Part shown: piece after piece, positions 1 through 6,739 of the stretch
Layout: every line of letters begins with the position of its first letter
How positions within the stretch are numbered: the stretch's first letter is position 1
Origin: CAYRSS01 sp964426945
GTDB lineage: Bacteria; Planctomycetota; Phycisphaerae; UBA1845
Direction: 5' to 3'
Assembly: GCA_964426945.1 (NCBI GenBank)
Contig: CAYRSS010000099.1
Location: 1-6,929 of the forward strand
DNA: 6,929 nt
The notes under the pieces: generated by a model
The model's input: only the letters and a program-made list of their open reading frames with translations
The model's database searches: none
Told to the model about the DNA's origin: nothing
Translations under genes and position numbers: made by a program

Positions 1-1110
1 AATCGGCGTTACATACAGTTCAAATTCCGGCTCGGTGGACTTCAAAAGGAATTCGCAAATGCCTTTGACCTTAATCCCCATGCCCGCCTTGAATTTCACG
101 CGCGTCCACGGCGTATACTCGCCCTGCTTTAATTCAATGTGCTGACCGTCAACCGTCAGCACCGCGCGCCCGGGACCGGTAACTTTCACCGTAAACGGGC
201 ATTTCATCGCGCCGCCGCCCTCGACTATCCCGTTTTCCGGGCCGACCAGGTATGACGTCACCGTGTCACCAGCGCGTGTCACCTTGATCTGCTCGCCGCC
301 GATGTGCTCCTCGCCGCCGGTGCGCGTCGAATAATAGGAAAACGTCCCCTGGCTGCCGCGCAGGTCCGGCACGCACATGGCCGACAGCAGCACGCCGCGG
401 AACTTCTCAGGCGGAAACGTGATCGGAACGCGGATGACGTTGCTGAAGATGCCGTGCTCGCCGAGCACATTCCAGAACGGCTTGCCCTTGCGCAGCAGCC
501 GGACATCGGGCTTGCCGATCGGAATGCGATACCGGCCGAGCTTCCAGACCTTCGACGGCCCCGCAATGTGCACGCTGGACAGCAGCGGCAGGTAGGTCCG
601 TTTGTCGCGCGTGAGAAAGTCGAAAGTATTGTGCTTGCCGGGGTTTGAGCAGGTCAGAAAGGACGACCACGCCACGGGCGACAGCGGCGGCGCCGTCGTG
701 CCCAGGCGGGTGAATGTACCCTGCGCAGCCAGCTTCGAGAGGTTCGGCAGCCGCCCCTCGGCCATGAACTTCTCGGCCAGCGACGGCTCCATGCCGTCCA
801 GACCGAGGATGACGAATCGCTTCACGCGTGCCTTCGCATGAGCTCGCAAGCCGCGCACGAACCGGATGAGAAACCGGATCGGCCACAGGATCATCGCGAG
901 AAAGGCGGACAGGAACGCAAGGAAGAAGGTGACGAGCGTGGTCCCCAGCGCGAAGCCGGCGCCCGGCCCCACATAGGCTTCGGCCACGGCAGGCCAGCCC
1001 AGCACGAGAGCGATCGCACCGACAAGGAGCGGGATCTTCCCGGTGCGGCTCGGCCGGCGCGTGCAACCCGCCCCCCTGCCGCTGATGCCCTGCGACTGCG
1101 ATGACTTCAT
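1..1110 (-). CDS. Membrane-anchored alkaline-phosphatase-superfamily protein (type I phosphodiesterase/nucleotide pyrophosphatase-like), C-terminus cut by window edge
   Basis: The frame is open for 370 codons from the ATG at 1110 to the left edge, so the C-terminus is missing. After a basic N-terminus, residues 25-47 form a hydrophobic, signal-like segment ending AEA, followed by AYVGPGAGF. Residues 52-86 form a second hydrophobic stretch ending in RFLIRFVRG. The catalytic domain begins at about residue 97. VILGLDGMEPS holds the metal-binding Asp105. LPNLSKLAAQG follows. SPVAWSSFLTCSNPGKH (144-160) carries Ser144, nine residues before Thr153 and so at the nucleophile position of nucleotide pyrophosphatases. 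FDFLTRDKRTYLPLLSS follows. The superfamily hydrolyses phosphate mono- or diesters, or transfers such groups, using two metal ions. Later metal ligands would lie in the missing part, and the substrate is unknown. Basic residues after the second hydrophobic segment suggest by the positive-inside rule that the catalytic domain may face the cytoplasm. The usual TG...HG glycines are Cys154 and Asn161 here. The ribosome site is weak (GGGG five nt before ATG). Confidence 0.88.
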   Translation of the reverse strand, partial: MKSSQSQGISGRGAGCTRRPSRTGKIPLLVGAIALVLGWPAVAEAYVGPGAGFALGTTLVTFFLAFLSAFLAMILWPIRFLIRFVRGLRAHAKARVKRFVILGLDGMEPSLAEKFMAEGRLPNLSKLAAQGTFTRLGTTAPPLSPVAWSSFLTCSNPGKHNTFDFLTRDKRTYLPLLSSVHIAGPSKVWKLGRYRIPIGKPDVRLLRKGKPFWNVLGEHGIFSNVIRVPITFPPEKFRGVLLSAMCVPDLRGSQGTFSYYSTRTGGEEHIGGEQIKVTRAGDTVTSYLVGPENGIVEGGGAMKCPFTVKVTGPGRAVLTVDGQHIELKQGEYTPWTRVKFKAGMGIKVKGICEFLLKSTEPEFELYVTPI

Positions 1111-1167
1111 GCCTGCCCCGAGTGTCTTTGTTCCATGGCCGCCGGACGCACGCCGACGCCCCCCCCA

Positions 1168-1197
1168 ACTATCGACCAACCGACCGCCCGGTAACAA
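1168..1197 (-). promoter_or_regulatory. Weak possible promoter for the phosphatase gene
   Basis: Reading the minus strand, TTGTTA (1197-1192) and GATAGT (1173-1168) are 18 bp apart. Each matches the sigma70 consensus at four of six positions. The site is about 58 bp upstream of the ATG at 1110. A run of eight G on this strand (1166-1159) follows the putative -10 box directly. In a window this GC-rich such half-matches arise by chance, so this is only a candidate. Transcription reading through from padR is the alternative. Confidence 0.22.
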
Positions 1198-1259
1198 CAG
1201 CCGCATCACCCCCCGACGTCGGCAGTCGTTCCCGCAGATTCTCGACCCCGCGGTGCGAC

Positions 1260-1670
1260 TCAGCGCGCTCGTCTTCGCCGTACCGGCGTCGCGGCGATCG
1301 CCGCTGCGCTGATCGGCGGCGAACCAAGCGGCATCGCCCCGCCGAAAAACCGCCTCAGCTCTTCTTCGAACAACTCGCCGAACAGCTCGTTCAGGCGACG
1401 GCGCGCCTCCTGCATGGTCCGACGACCCAGGGCCGTCGCCCGGTAGAGCCGACGACGGCTGCGTCCGCTGCCCGTCTCGTTGGAACGAAGCAGGCCGCGC
1501 CGCTCCATGCGGTGGAGCATCGGATAGAGCGTCCCCGCGCTGAGCCGATAGCCGTGCTCGGCCAGTTCCTCGATGATCCAGAGCCCGTACACCGGACGGT
1601 CGCATGCGTGGTGCAGCACATGCAGACGCACGAGCCCGGAATAAAGTTCATGATCGATCGACGGCGGCAT
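1260..1670 (-). CDS. PadR-family winged-helix transcriptional regulator
   Basis: This 136-residue protein has the PadR layout. The winged-helix DNA-binding domain spans about residues 8-85. It includes VYGLWIIEELAEHGYRLS (28-44), the recognition-helix signature GTLYPMLHRMERRGLL (46-61), and a basic wing ending in RRRLYRATALGRR (72-84), which corresponds to the family's usual R.YY.LT..G. A charged helix (86-109, rich in Arg, Glu and Leu) would supply the dimer contact. The last 25 residues are low-complexity and end in RRRRAR. PadR proteins are usually ligand-responsive dimeric repressors of a neighbouring transporter or detoxification gene. The divergent ChrA-type transporter 67 bp away is the obvious target, with autoregulation likely. 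The ligand cannot be read from the sequence. The ATG at 1670 has a GGAG ten nt upstream, which is acceptable but not strong. Confidence 0.9.
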   Translation of the reverse strand: MPPSIDHELYSGLVRLHVLHHACDRPVYGLWIIEELAEHGYRLSAGTLYPMLHRMERRGLLRSNETGSGRSRRRLYRATALGRRTMQEARRRLNELFGELFEEELRRFFGGAMPLGSPPISAAAIAATPVRRRRAR

Positions 1671-1692
1671 GGCGGCTGCGCTCCGGCTACGC

Positions 1693-1720
1693 TATCGTAC
1701 GCCGATAACGACAAGCGATA
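1693..1720. promoter_or_regulatory. Candidate PadR operator: TATCG/CGATA inverted repeats between padR and chrA
   Basis: The 67-bp divergent region holds TATCG (1693-1697), five bases, then CGATA (1703-1707), a perfect 5-bp dyad. A further CGATA lies at 1716-1720, 13 bp beyond the previous copy. Such dyads fit binding by a dimeric winged-helix repressor, and the position would let one protein control both genes. The motif is not the ATGT/ACAT-type site known for some PadR proteins, so assignment to this regulator is inferred from location alone. I found no convincing -35/-10 pair here. GATACT (1717-1722) is a possible -10 for the transporter, without a good -35. Confidence 0.4.
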
Positions 1721-1725
1721 CTAGC

Positions 1726-1729
1726 GGAG
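1726..1729 (+). promoter_or_regulatory. Ribosome binding site deciding the GTG start of chrA
   Basis: GGAG lies eight nt before the GTG at 1738, which is near-ideal spacing. It favours that GTG over the in-frame ATG at 1669. The upstream ATG would overlap the divergent padR start codon and make the whole control region coding. Confidence 0.65.
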
Positions 1730-1737
1730 CCCGGACT

Positions 1738-2976
1738 GTGAGTCAACCGCCCGCCAACCCTCCGGATTCAGCCGCTGCGACACCTCCCTCCACCCCGGAA
1801 GAACGCGCCGCGCGCCTGCGCGAACTGGCGCAGCTCTTCCTGAAACTGGGCGCCACGGCCTTTGGCGGGCCGGCGGCCCACATCGCGATGATGGAAGAGG
1901 AAGTCGTTCGGCGAAGAGGGTGGCTCAGCCACACCGAATTCCTCGATCTGCTGTCGGCGACAAACCTCATCCCCGGTCCGAACTCGACCGAGATGGCCAT
2001 CCACATCGGCCATCGCCGAGCCGGGGCGGCAGGCCTGCTGGTCGCAGGCGCCTGCTTCATCGTTCCTGCGTCCCTGATCGTGCTCGGCCTTGCCTGGGTC
2101 TACGTCCGATACGGCTCCGTACCGCAACTGACGGGCGTATTCCGCGCTGTGAGCCCGGTCATCCTGGCGGTCATCGTCCAGGCACTATGGCGACTCGGGG
2201 GCACGGCGGTGCGCGGTCTGCCGTCCGCCGCGCTGGCTTTCGCGGCGCTCGCCGCCGCCTGGTATGGCGTCCATGAGCTGCTGATTCTCGCCGCGTCGGC
2301 GATCCTCGCACCGCTGTTCCTCCGCCGACGGTCGACGGCCGTGGCGGCGCCGCTCGTCGCTCCGTGGGCGCCGGTCTGGCCCGGCCCGGGACCGGACGCC
2401 GCCGGCATGGTGGCCGGCGTATCCGCCGCATCGGCCGGGGCGACGCTGAGCGCCGGCTCGCTGGTCTACCCGCTCTTCGTGTTCTTCCTCAAGGTCGGCT
2501 CGGTGCTGTACGGCAGCGGTTACGTGCTCGTCGCGTTTCTCCAGGCGGAACTCGTCGATCGCCGGGGCTGGCTGACGCAGCAGCAACTGCTGGACGCGGT
2601 CGCTGTAGGCCAATTCACGCCCGGGCCGGTATTCACCACGGCCACGTTCGTCGGTTACCTCCTGGCTGGGCTGCCGGGTGCTCTCTTTTGCACGGTCGGC
2701 ATCTTCCTGCCCGCGTTTGTTTTCGTGGCTGCGGTCGGCCCCTTCGTGCCCCGGCTGCGCCGCTCCGCCCTCATGGCCGCCATGCTGGACGGCGTCAACG
2801 TCGCATCTCTCGCCCTCATGGGAAACGTCGTCATACTCCTGGGCCGATCGTCGCTCGGTGACGCGTTCGGTTTCGTGCTGTTTGCGATCGCCTGCGTGAT
2901 GCTGATGCGGTACCGGGTCAACTCGGCGTGGCTTGTGCTCGCTGCGGCCCTGCTGGGCGCGCTGACGCCGCCCTAG
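1738..2976 (+). CDS. chrA: ChrA-family (CHR superfamily) chromate efflux transporter, two-domain long form
   Basis: The product is 412 residues, the usual length of two-domain ChrA proteins, and sits in the inner membrane. Characterised members export chromate. The N-terminal CHR domain has LFLKLGATAFGGPAAHIAMM (33-52), then RRRGWLSHTEFLDLL (58-72) and NLIPGPNSTEMAIHIG (76-91). The C-terminal half repeats this plan with VFFLKVGSVLYGSGYVLVAF (248-267), VDRRGWLTQQQLLDAV (273-288) and QFTPGPVFTTATFVGYLLAG (292-311), showing the internal duplication typical of the family. Many hydrophobic segments follow each motif block, and the halves are joined by an Ala/Pro-rich linker at about residues 200-241. 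The first 30 residues are Pro/Ala-rich and probably cytoplasmic. GTG at 1738 is chosen because of the GGAG eight nt upstream. A PadR regulator is divergently encoded, and no chrB-type regulator is present. Family identity is secure. Chromate as the natural substrate is inferred from the family and could instead be another oxyanion. Confidence 0.92.
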   Translation: MSQPPANPPDSAAATPPSTPEERAARLRELAQLFLKLGATAFGGPAAHIAMMEEEVVRRRGWLSHTEFLDLLSATNLIPGPNSTEMAIHIGHRRAGAAGLLVAGACFIVPASLIVLGLAWVYVRYGSVPQLTGVFRAVSPVILAVIVQALWRLGGTAVRGLPSAALAFAALAAAWYGVHELLILAASAILAPLFLRRRSTAVAAPLVAPWAPVWPGPGPDAAGMVAGVSAASAGATLSAGSLVYPLFVFFLKVGSVLYGSGYVLVAFLQAELVDRRGWLTQQQLLDAVAVGQFTPGPVFTTATFVGYLLAGLPGALFCTVGIFLPAFVFVAAVGPFVPRLRRSALMAAMLDGVNVASLALMGNVVILLGRSSLGDAFGFVLFAIACVMLMRYRVNSAWLVLAAALLGALTPP

Positions 2977-3134
2977 CCGGTGCCCCACGATCGGCGCACG
3001 TCCATCAAGAGCCGGGCCGGCGAATTCGCGGCGGCGGTCGCGCCGGACGCCGATTAGGGGGTTTACCTGCGATCATTCCGCCCCCCGAGGCTTGTCGATC
3101 CACGCTGGTACCGAATGCGCTACGTGGGGCCTAC

Positions 3135-3163
3135 TTGGCGTCCGCCGTGGCGGCGATCATAAT
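3135..3163 (+). promoter_or_regulatory. Probable sigma70-type promoter of the phosphofructokinase gene
   Basis: TTGGCG (3135-3140, four of six consensus bases) and CATAAT (3158-3163, five of six) are separated by exactly 17 bp. They lie in the 268-bp non-coding gap upstream of the phosphofructokinase. Transcription would begin near 3170 and leave a GC-rich leader of about 75 nt. This is the best promoter match in the window. Experimental support is of course absent. Confidence 0.5.
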
Positions 3164-3167
3164 CGCC
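3152..3167. promoter_or_regulatory. 16-bp inverted repeat centred on the -10 box
   Basis: GGCGAT (3152-3157), CATA (3158-3161) and ATCGCC (3162-3167) form a perfect 6-bp dyad around a 4-base centre that starts the -10 hexamer. A repressor bound here would block the promoter. The right arm overlaps a second small dyad, CGCCT-CGTC-AGGCG (3164-3177). Short GC-rich dyads occur by chance, so the operator role is an inference from position. Confidence 0.35.
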
Positions 3168-3228
3168 TCGTCAGGCGACCGCGTCCGCCAGCGAGTAGGC
3201 CACGGCGGCGTCGGGCGTCGCCATCGAC

Positions 3229-3233
3229 GGGAG
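3229..3233 (+). promoter_or_regulatory. Ribosome binding site supporting the ATG at 3245
   Basis: GGGAG ends 11 nt before the ATG at 3245. The next in-frame ATG (3257) would be 23 nt away. The reading frame is open upstream to an ATG at 3092, but that extension has no ribosome site, spans the promoter and reads as Arg/Pro-rich sequence. The start at 3245 also places the first phosphate-binding loop close to the N-terminus, as in the family. Confidence 0.55.
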
Positions 3234-3244
3234 CAACACGCGAT

Positions 3245-4597
3245 ATGGGCAGCGTCATGGGGATCATGGTCGGCGGCGGGCCGGCGCCGGGGATCAACGG
3301 CGTGATCGGCGCCGCGTCGATCGAGGCGATCAACAATGGCATGTCGGTCATCGGATTCTACGACGGCCTGGAGCACCTCGTGGCCGATCGGTTCGACCCC
3401 GGCGTGCACACGACAGACCTGACCATCCGCAACACCAGCCGCATTCACTTCGATGGCGGATCGATTCTGCGAACCAGCCGCACCAGCCTGCTCGACAAGG
3501 CGAAGCTCAAGACGTCCACCGTCGTAGCTCCGGACGAGCGTATGGCGCAGCGCGCCACGGAACGGATGAAGTCTCTCGGCGTCACGCACCTGCTGACGAT
3601 CGGCGGCGACGACACCGCGCTGTCCGCCCGATTCCTCGCTGAGGCCAGCGGCGGCACGATGCGCGTGGTGCACGTGCCCAAGACGATCGACAACGATCTG
3701 CCCCTGCCCGGCGGCATCCAGACCTTCGGATTCGCCACCGCGCGTCACCTAGGCGCGGAAATCGTCCGCAACCTCATGGAGGATTCGCGCACGACCCAGC
3801 GCTGGTATGTCGTGGTCACGATGGGCCGCAACGCGGGCTTCCTTGCCCTTGGCATTGGCAAGGCGGCCGGCGCGACGATGACCCTCCTGCCCGAGGAGTT
3901 TCCGCAACGCACCACCATTGCCGAGGTAACCGACATCATCGAGGGGAGCATGCTCAAGCGCCGGGTCGCCGGCCGTCGCGACGGCGTGGTCGTTGTGGCC
4001 GAGGGCGTGGCCGATCGCCTTGGCAGCGCTGAGGAACTCTCCCGACTGCTGGGCAAGGAAGTGCCCATCGACGGCTCCGGCCACCCACGCCTCGCGGAAG
4101 TGCCGCTGGCCCAAATCCTCAAGGAGGAGCTGGTCAGGCGCTTCGCCGCGCGCAGCGACAAGGTCACGATCGTCGGTCACACGCTGGGCTACGAGTTGCG
4201 CAGCGCCCCGCCCACGACGACCGACCTGACCTACACGCGCGACCTCGGCCACGGCGGCGTCAAGCTGCTGCTCGACCAGAACAACCACGTCCCGCAGGGT
4301 GCGATGGTGACGATCGAGAACGGCCTGCTGGTGGCGATCCCCTTCGAGAGCCTGGTCGACCCCGAAACCAACCGCACCCGCATCCGACGTGTGGACCTCA
4401 GCAGCTACTCCTACAGCGTCGCGCGGGCCTACATGATCCGCCTCGAACAGGCCGACTTCCGCAACCCGACCGCGCTGGAGGCCCTCGCCGCGCAGGCAAA
4501 GATGACGCCGGAGCAATTCCGCGAACGCTACGAGTCCGTCGTCCGACAGGATCCGCGTTGCGCGGTCCGCCACGCCCCAGCCGAGGCGAACCGGTAG
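3245..4597 (+). CDS. pfp: Pyrophosphate-type 6-phosphofructokinase (diphosphate--fructose-6-phosphate 1-phosphotransferase)
   Basis: This cytosolic glycolytic enzyme of 450 residues interconverts fructose 6-phosphate and fructose 1,6-bisphosphate. The glycine-rich loop MVGGGPAPGINGVIGAAS is at 8-25. LTIGGDDTALSA (117-128) has Asp123 where ATP-dependent enzymes have Gly. PKTIDND (145-151) has Lys146 where ATP enzymes have Gly, with Asp149 as the catalytic base. In characterised members this Asp/Lys pair marks use of pyrophosphate instead of ATP, which also makes the reaction reversible. MGRNAGFLAL (193-202) and PEEF (216-219) bind sugar phosphate, and a C-terminal LGYELRSAPPTTTDL block follows. 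Length exceeds the roughly 320 residues of bacterial ATP enzymes and fits the long pyrophosphate group. It appears to be a single-gene unit with its own promoter, convergent with the GH20 gene downstream. The family is certain. The phosphoryl donor rests on the two signature residues and has not been tested. Confidence 0.93.
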   Translation: MGSVMGIMVGGGPAPGINGVIGAASIEAINNGMSVIGFYDGLEHLVADRFDPGVHTTDLTIRNTSRIHFDGGSILRTSRTSLLDKAKLKTSTVVAPDERMAQRATERMKSLGVTHLLTIGGDDTALSARFLAEASGGTMRVVHVPKTIDNDLPLPGGIQTFGFATARHLGAEIVRNLMEDSRTTQRWYVVVTMGRNAGFLALGIGKAAGATMTLLPEEFPQRTTIAEVTDIIEGSMLKRRVAGRRDGVVVVAEGVADRLGSAEELSRLLGKEVPIDGSGHPRLAEVPLAQILKEELVRRFAARSDKVTIVGHTLGYELRSAPPTTTDLTYTRDLGHGGVKLLLDQNNHVPQGAMVTIENGLLVAIPFESLVDPETNRTRIRRVDLSSYSYSVARAYMIRLEQADFRNPTALEALAAQAKMTPEQFRERYESVVRQDPRCAVRHAPAEANR

Positions 4598-4697
4598 GAC
4601 GACGTAGGGCGCGCCACCGGCCGACCCAGGCGAACCGCAACCGCCGAACCGGCTACAGGCTGGAGCGGCAGGGCGCGGGACAGACGCATCCCGTGTC

Positions 4698-6710
4698 TCA
4701 GCCGACGCGCCGATCACGTCGCTGCGCCGCCGCGGTGAGGAGCCTGCGAACCGGCTCCACGATCGCGATGAGCAATTCGGCCTGTGGAGTCGAGGCCCTG
4801 GCCAACACGGCTTCGCGTTCCTCCTGGCTCGGCAGCGCCTGCAGTGCACCATCAGGGCCCGGCGGCCACAGCGGCTGCATGGCCAGCTCCAGCAGGCTAT
4901 CCATCGAAGCCATCAGCGGTTCACATTCCGCGAGCAACGGGAACTTGTTCAATTGGCTGCGGAGTTGACCCACGGCGCGCCGCGCCTCGGCGAAGCGCGA
5001 TCCCAGCGAGAAGGCTAACTGCGGAGCGAAGTCCGCTTCGATCACGGCATCCACATCGTCGGCGATCGCGCGGGCATGGAGACTCTCCGGCCAGACAGCA
5101 TCCACGAGCCGATTGAGCGCCACGTCTGCGCCGTACTGGCGCCACTTGTGCCGGGCATAGACTTTGATTGGCTCCACCACGTCGGCAAGAACGGACAACA
5201 GGCGGGCATGTTCGCGGTCGCACAACCGCTGCAGCATGCGATGGTGATTCTGCCAGCCTTGCATGCCACGGTCGTGAAGACGCAACGCCGTCAGTCTCAG
5301 CCTTCTGTACATCTCCCCCGCATCAGTGACCTCCGCCGGCGACCACAGCCGCTCTGCCACCGCAGCCAGCCGCGGCCAGAGGCGGATGTCGAGGTTCTCC
5401 GTAGTCACCCACTCGCCCCACAGGCAGGCCTCGCCGCCGAGGATCTTCGACTTCTCCGCCTCGTTCAGCGTCTCGCCGCCCGGACCGGTGAAGGGGTCGA
5501 TGCCGTAGTGGTAATCCGCGTGCAGACACATATCCAGGTACCAGCCGTGCGAAAGGATCGCGCGATAGCCGCTCTTCACCGCCGCCACGAGCGGCTCGTA
5601 CTGCTGCCACGCCTGGACGATGACACTCCGCGGCAGGTGGCCGTGGAGCACTTCGTCCCAGCCGATCACCGTCTTGCCGTGCTTCTCGACGATCGCCGCC
5701 ACGCGTGCGCTGAAGTGCGCCTGAAGGTCGGGGATCGTCGCGAAGCCGCGCTCGCGCATGAATGCCTGGATGGCGGCGTTCTCCTGCCAGCGCTTCGGGC
5801 GCACCTCGTCGCCGCCGAAGTGGTAGCATTCGTCAGGAAAGAGCGAGGCCATTTCGCCTACGAAGCGATCGATGAACGCGTAAACCTCCTCCCGTGTGGG
5901 GTCGAAGCTCGGCTCGGAAATGCCGGTGCGGCGCTCGATTTCGTAAGGGCCGGGGCTGCTGGCAAGCTCCGGGTAACCCACGAACCACGCCGTGGCGTGG
6001 CCCGGCATGTCAAACTCGGGAACGACACGGATGCCGCGATCGCGTGCGCAGGCAACCAGTTCGCGGACGTCGTCCTGCGTGAAGTAGTCACCGTCCGAGC
6101 CGAGTTCGTGCAGCTTCGGATAGCTGCGGCACTCGACGCGAAAACCCTGGTCATCCGAGAGATGAAGATGCAGCACGTTCAGTTTGACCGCCGCCATGCC
6201 ATCGAGCACGCGCATCACGTCGGCCTTGGGAAGCCAGTGCCTGACCACGTCCAGCAGTAGCCCGCGCCAACGGAACCGGGGCCGGTCATCGATCCGCACC
6301 CCGGGGACGAAGAAACCACGGTCGTCCGTCGCAACAAGCTGCAGCAGGGTTTCCAGGCCCCGGATCACGCCGACCGGGCTCGGCGCCATAAGCTCCGCGC
6401 GACCCTTCTCGATCCACAACCTGTACGACTCGTCGGTGTCGATGGAAAGCACGGCCTCTGCCGGCCCGGCACAGCGGATCAACAGCGTCGCCTCGTCGCC
6501 GGCCGCCGTGAGCCCGCGCTTCATCGGGATACCCGTGGCGGCGAAGAGGCCGCGCTGGAATCGCGCAACGGCGCGCTGTACCAGGTCGTCGCAATGCGAA
6601 GCGCAGCCGATGGAGAAACCGCCGTCGATCGCGAGCCAGCCATCGGCGAGCTCAACGACGGCCGGTCTGGGCATGAGATCCTGCAGCGGCTGGGAGTGAT
6701 GAGAGGTCAT
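4698..6710 (-). CDS. Glycoside hydrolase family 20 beta-N-acetylhexosaminidase, no export signal
   Basis: This 670-residue enzyme removes terminal beta-linked GlcNAc or GalNAc by substrate-assisted catalysis. Residues 13-142 form the non-catalytic GH20b-like domain, ending VRIDDRPRF. The TIM barrel runs from about 145 to 460. It contains RWRGLLLDVVRHW (147-159, Arg149 for substrate), LHLHLSDDQGFR (180-191), PEFDMPGHATAW (231-242), HFGGDEV (297-303, catalytic Asp301-Glu302), GWDEVL (350-355), WYLDM (390-394, Tyr391 and Asp393), GGEACLWGEW (425-434, Trp431 and Glu433) and RLAAVAERLWS (447-457). All pocket residues known from the Streptomyces plicatus enzyme appear present, so it should be active. 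About 210 further residues look largely helical. There is no signal peptide or anchor, suggesting a cytoplasmic enzyme for imported chito- or peptidoglycan-derived saccharides. ATG 6710 has a poor ribosome site. ATG 6674 (Met13, preceded by AGGA) is an alternative start and loses nothing conserved. Confidence 0.94.
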   Translation of the reverse strand: MTSHHSQPLQDLMPRPAVVELADGWLAIDGGFSIGCASHCDDLVQRAVARFQRGLFAATGIPMKRGLTAAGDEATLLIRCAGPAEAVLSIDTDESYRLWIEKGRAELMAPSPVGVIRGLETLLQLVATDDRGFFVPGVRIDDRPRFRWRGLLLDVVRHWLPKADVMRVLDGMAAVKLNVLHLHLSDDQGFRVECRSYPKLHELGSDGDYFTQDDVRELVACARDRGIRVVPEFDMPGHATAWFVGYPELASSPGPYEIERRTGISEPSFDPTREEVYAFIDRFVGEMASLFPDECYHFGGDEVRPKRWQENAAIQAFMRERGFATIPDLQAHFSARVAAIVEKHGKTVIGWDEVLHGHLPRSVIVQAWQQYEPLVAAVKSGYRAILSHGWYLDMCLHADYHYGIDPFTGPGGETLNEAEKSKILGGEACLWGEWVTTENLDIRLWPRLAAVAERLWSPAEVTDAGEMYRRLRLTALRLHDRGMQGWQNHHRMLQRLCDREHARLLSVLADVVEPIKVYARHKWRQYGADVALNRLVDAVWPESLHARAIADDVDAVIEADFAPQLAFSLGSRFAEARRAVGQLRSQLNKFPLLAECEPLMASMDSLLELAMQPLWPPGPDGALQALPSQEEREAVLARASTPQAELLIAIVEPVRRLLTAAAQRRDRRVG

Positions 6711-6739
6711 GGCAGGACGGTCCGTCGAGACGCCGTCGG

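Noticed and set aside
407..1168. Long minus-strand reading frame of 253 codons
   Set aside because: It overlaps the phosphatase gene in another frame. Its product is Arg/Ala/His-rich with no family motif, while the overlapping frame shows clear catalytic motifs.
1669..1737. Upstream ATG extending chrA by 23 residues
   Set aside because: It would overlap the padR start codon within CATG, has no ribosome site, and would make the divergent control region coding. The GTG at 1738 has a well-placed GGAG.
2185..2988. 267-codon minus-strand reading frame opposite chrA
   Set aside because: It is very rich in Arg, Gln, Glu and His and is the mirror of the transporter's hydrophobic codons, with no family signal.
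3020..3029. Perfect 10-bp palindrome GCGAATTCGC downstream of chrA
   Set aside because: It has no loop or T-run, so it is not a terminator. A single short palindrome of this kind is expected by chance.
3130..3210. CCTACT and CCGCCGTGGC each recurring as inverted copies upstream of the phosphofructokinase
   Set aside because: The two blocks are not in matching order in the second arm, so they cannot form one continuous hairpin. GC-rich coincidence is the simpler reading.
3092..3244. N-terminal extension of the phosphofructokinase by 51 residues
   Set aside because: The extension is Arg/Pro-rich, lacks similarity to the family, and spans a good promoter. The ATG at 3245 has a ribosome site and puts the first loop where expected.
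4598..4697. Possible terminator between the convergent phosphofructokinase and hexosaminidase genes
   Set aside because: Only a 5-bp stem (CGGGA/TCCCG near 4676-4693) without a T-run is visible, which is too weak to call.
3749..4852. 367-codon minus-strand reading frame opposite the phosphofructokinase
   Set aside because: It is the antisense shadow of a strongly supported gene in GC-rich DNA. Its composition (Arg, Ala, Val, His) shows no recognisable domain.
5076..6260. 394-codon plus-strand reading frame opposite the hexosaminidase
   Set aside because: It is an antisense shadow. The minus strand carries all GH20 catalytic motifs over the same stretch, and this frame shows none.
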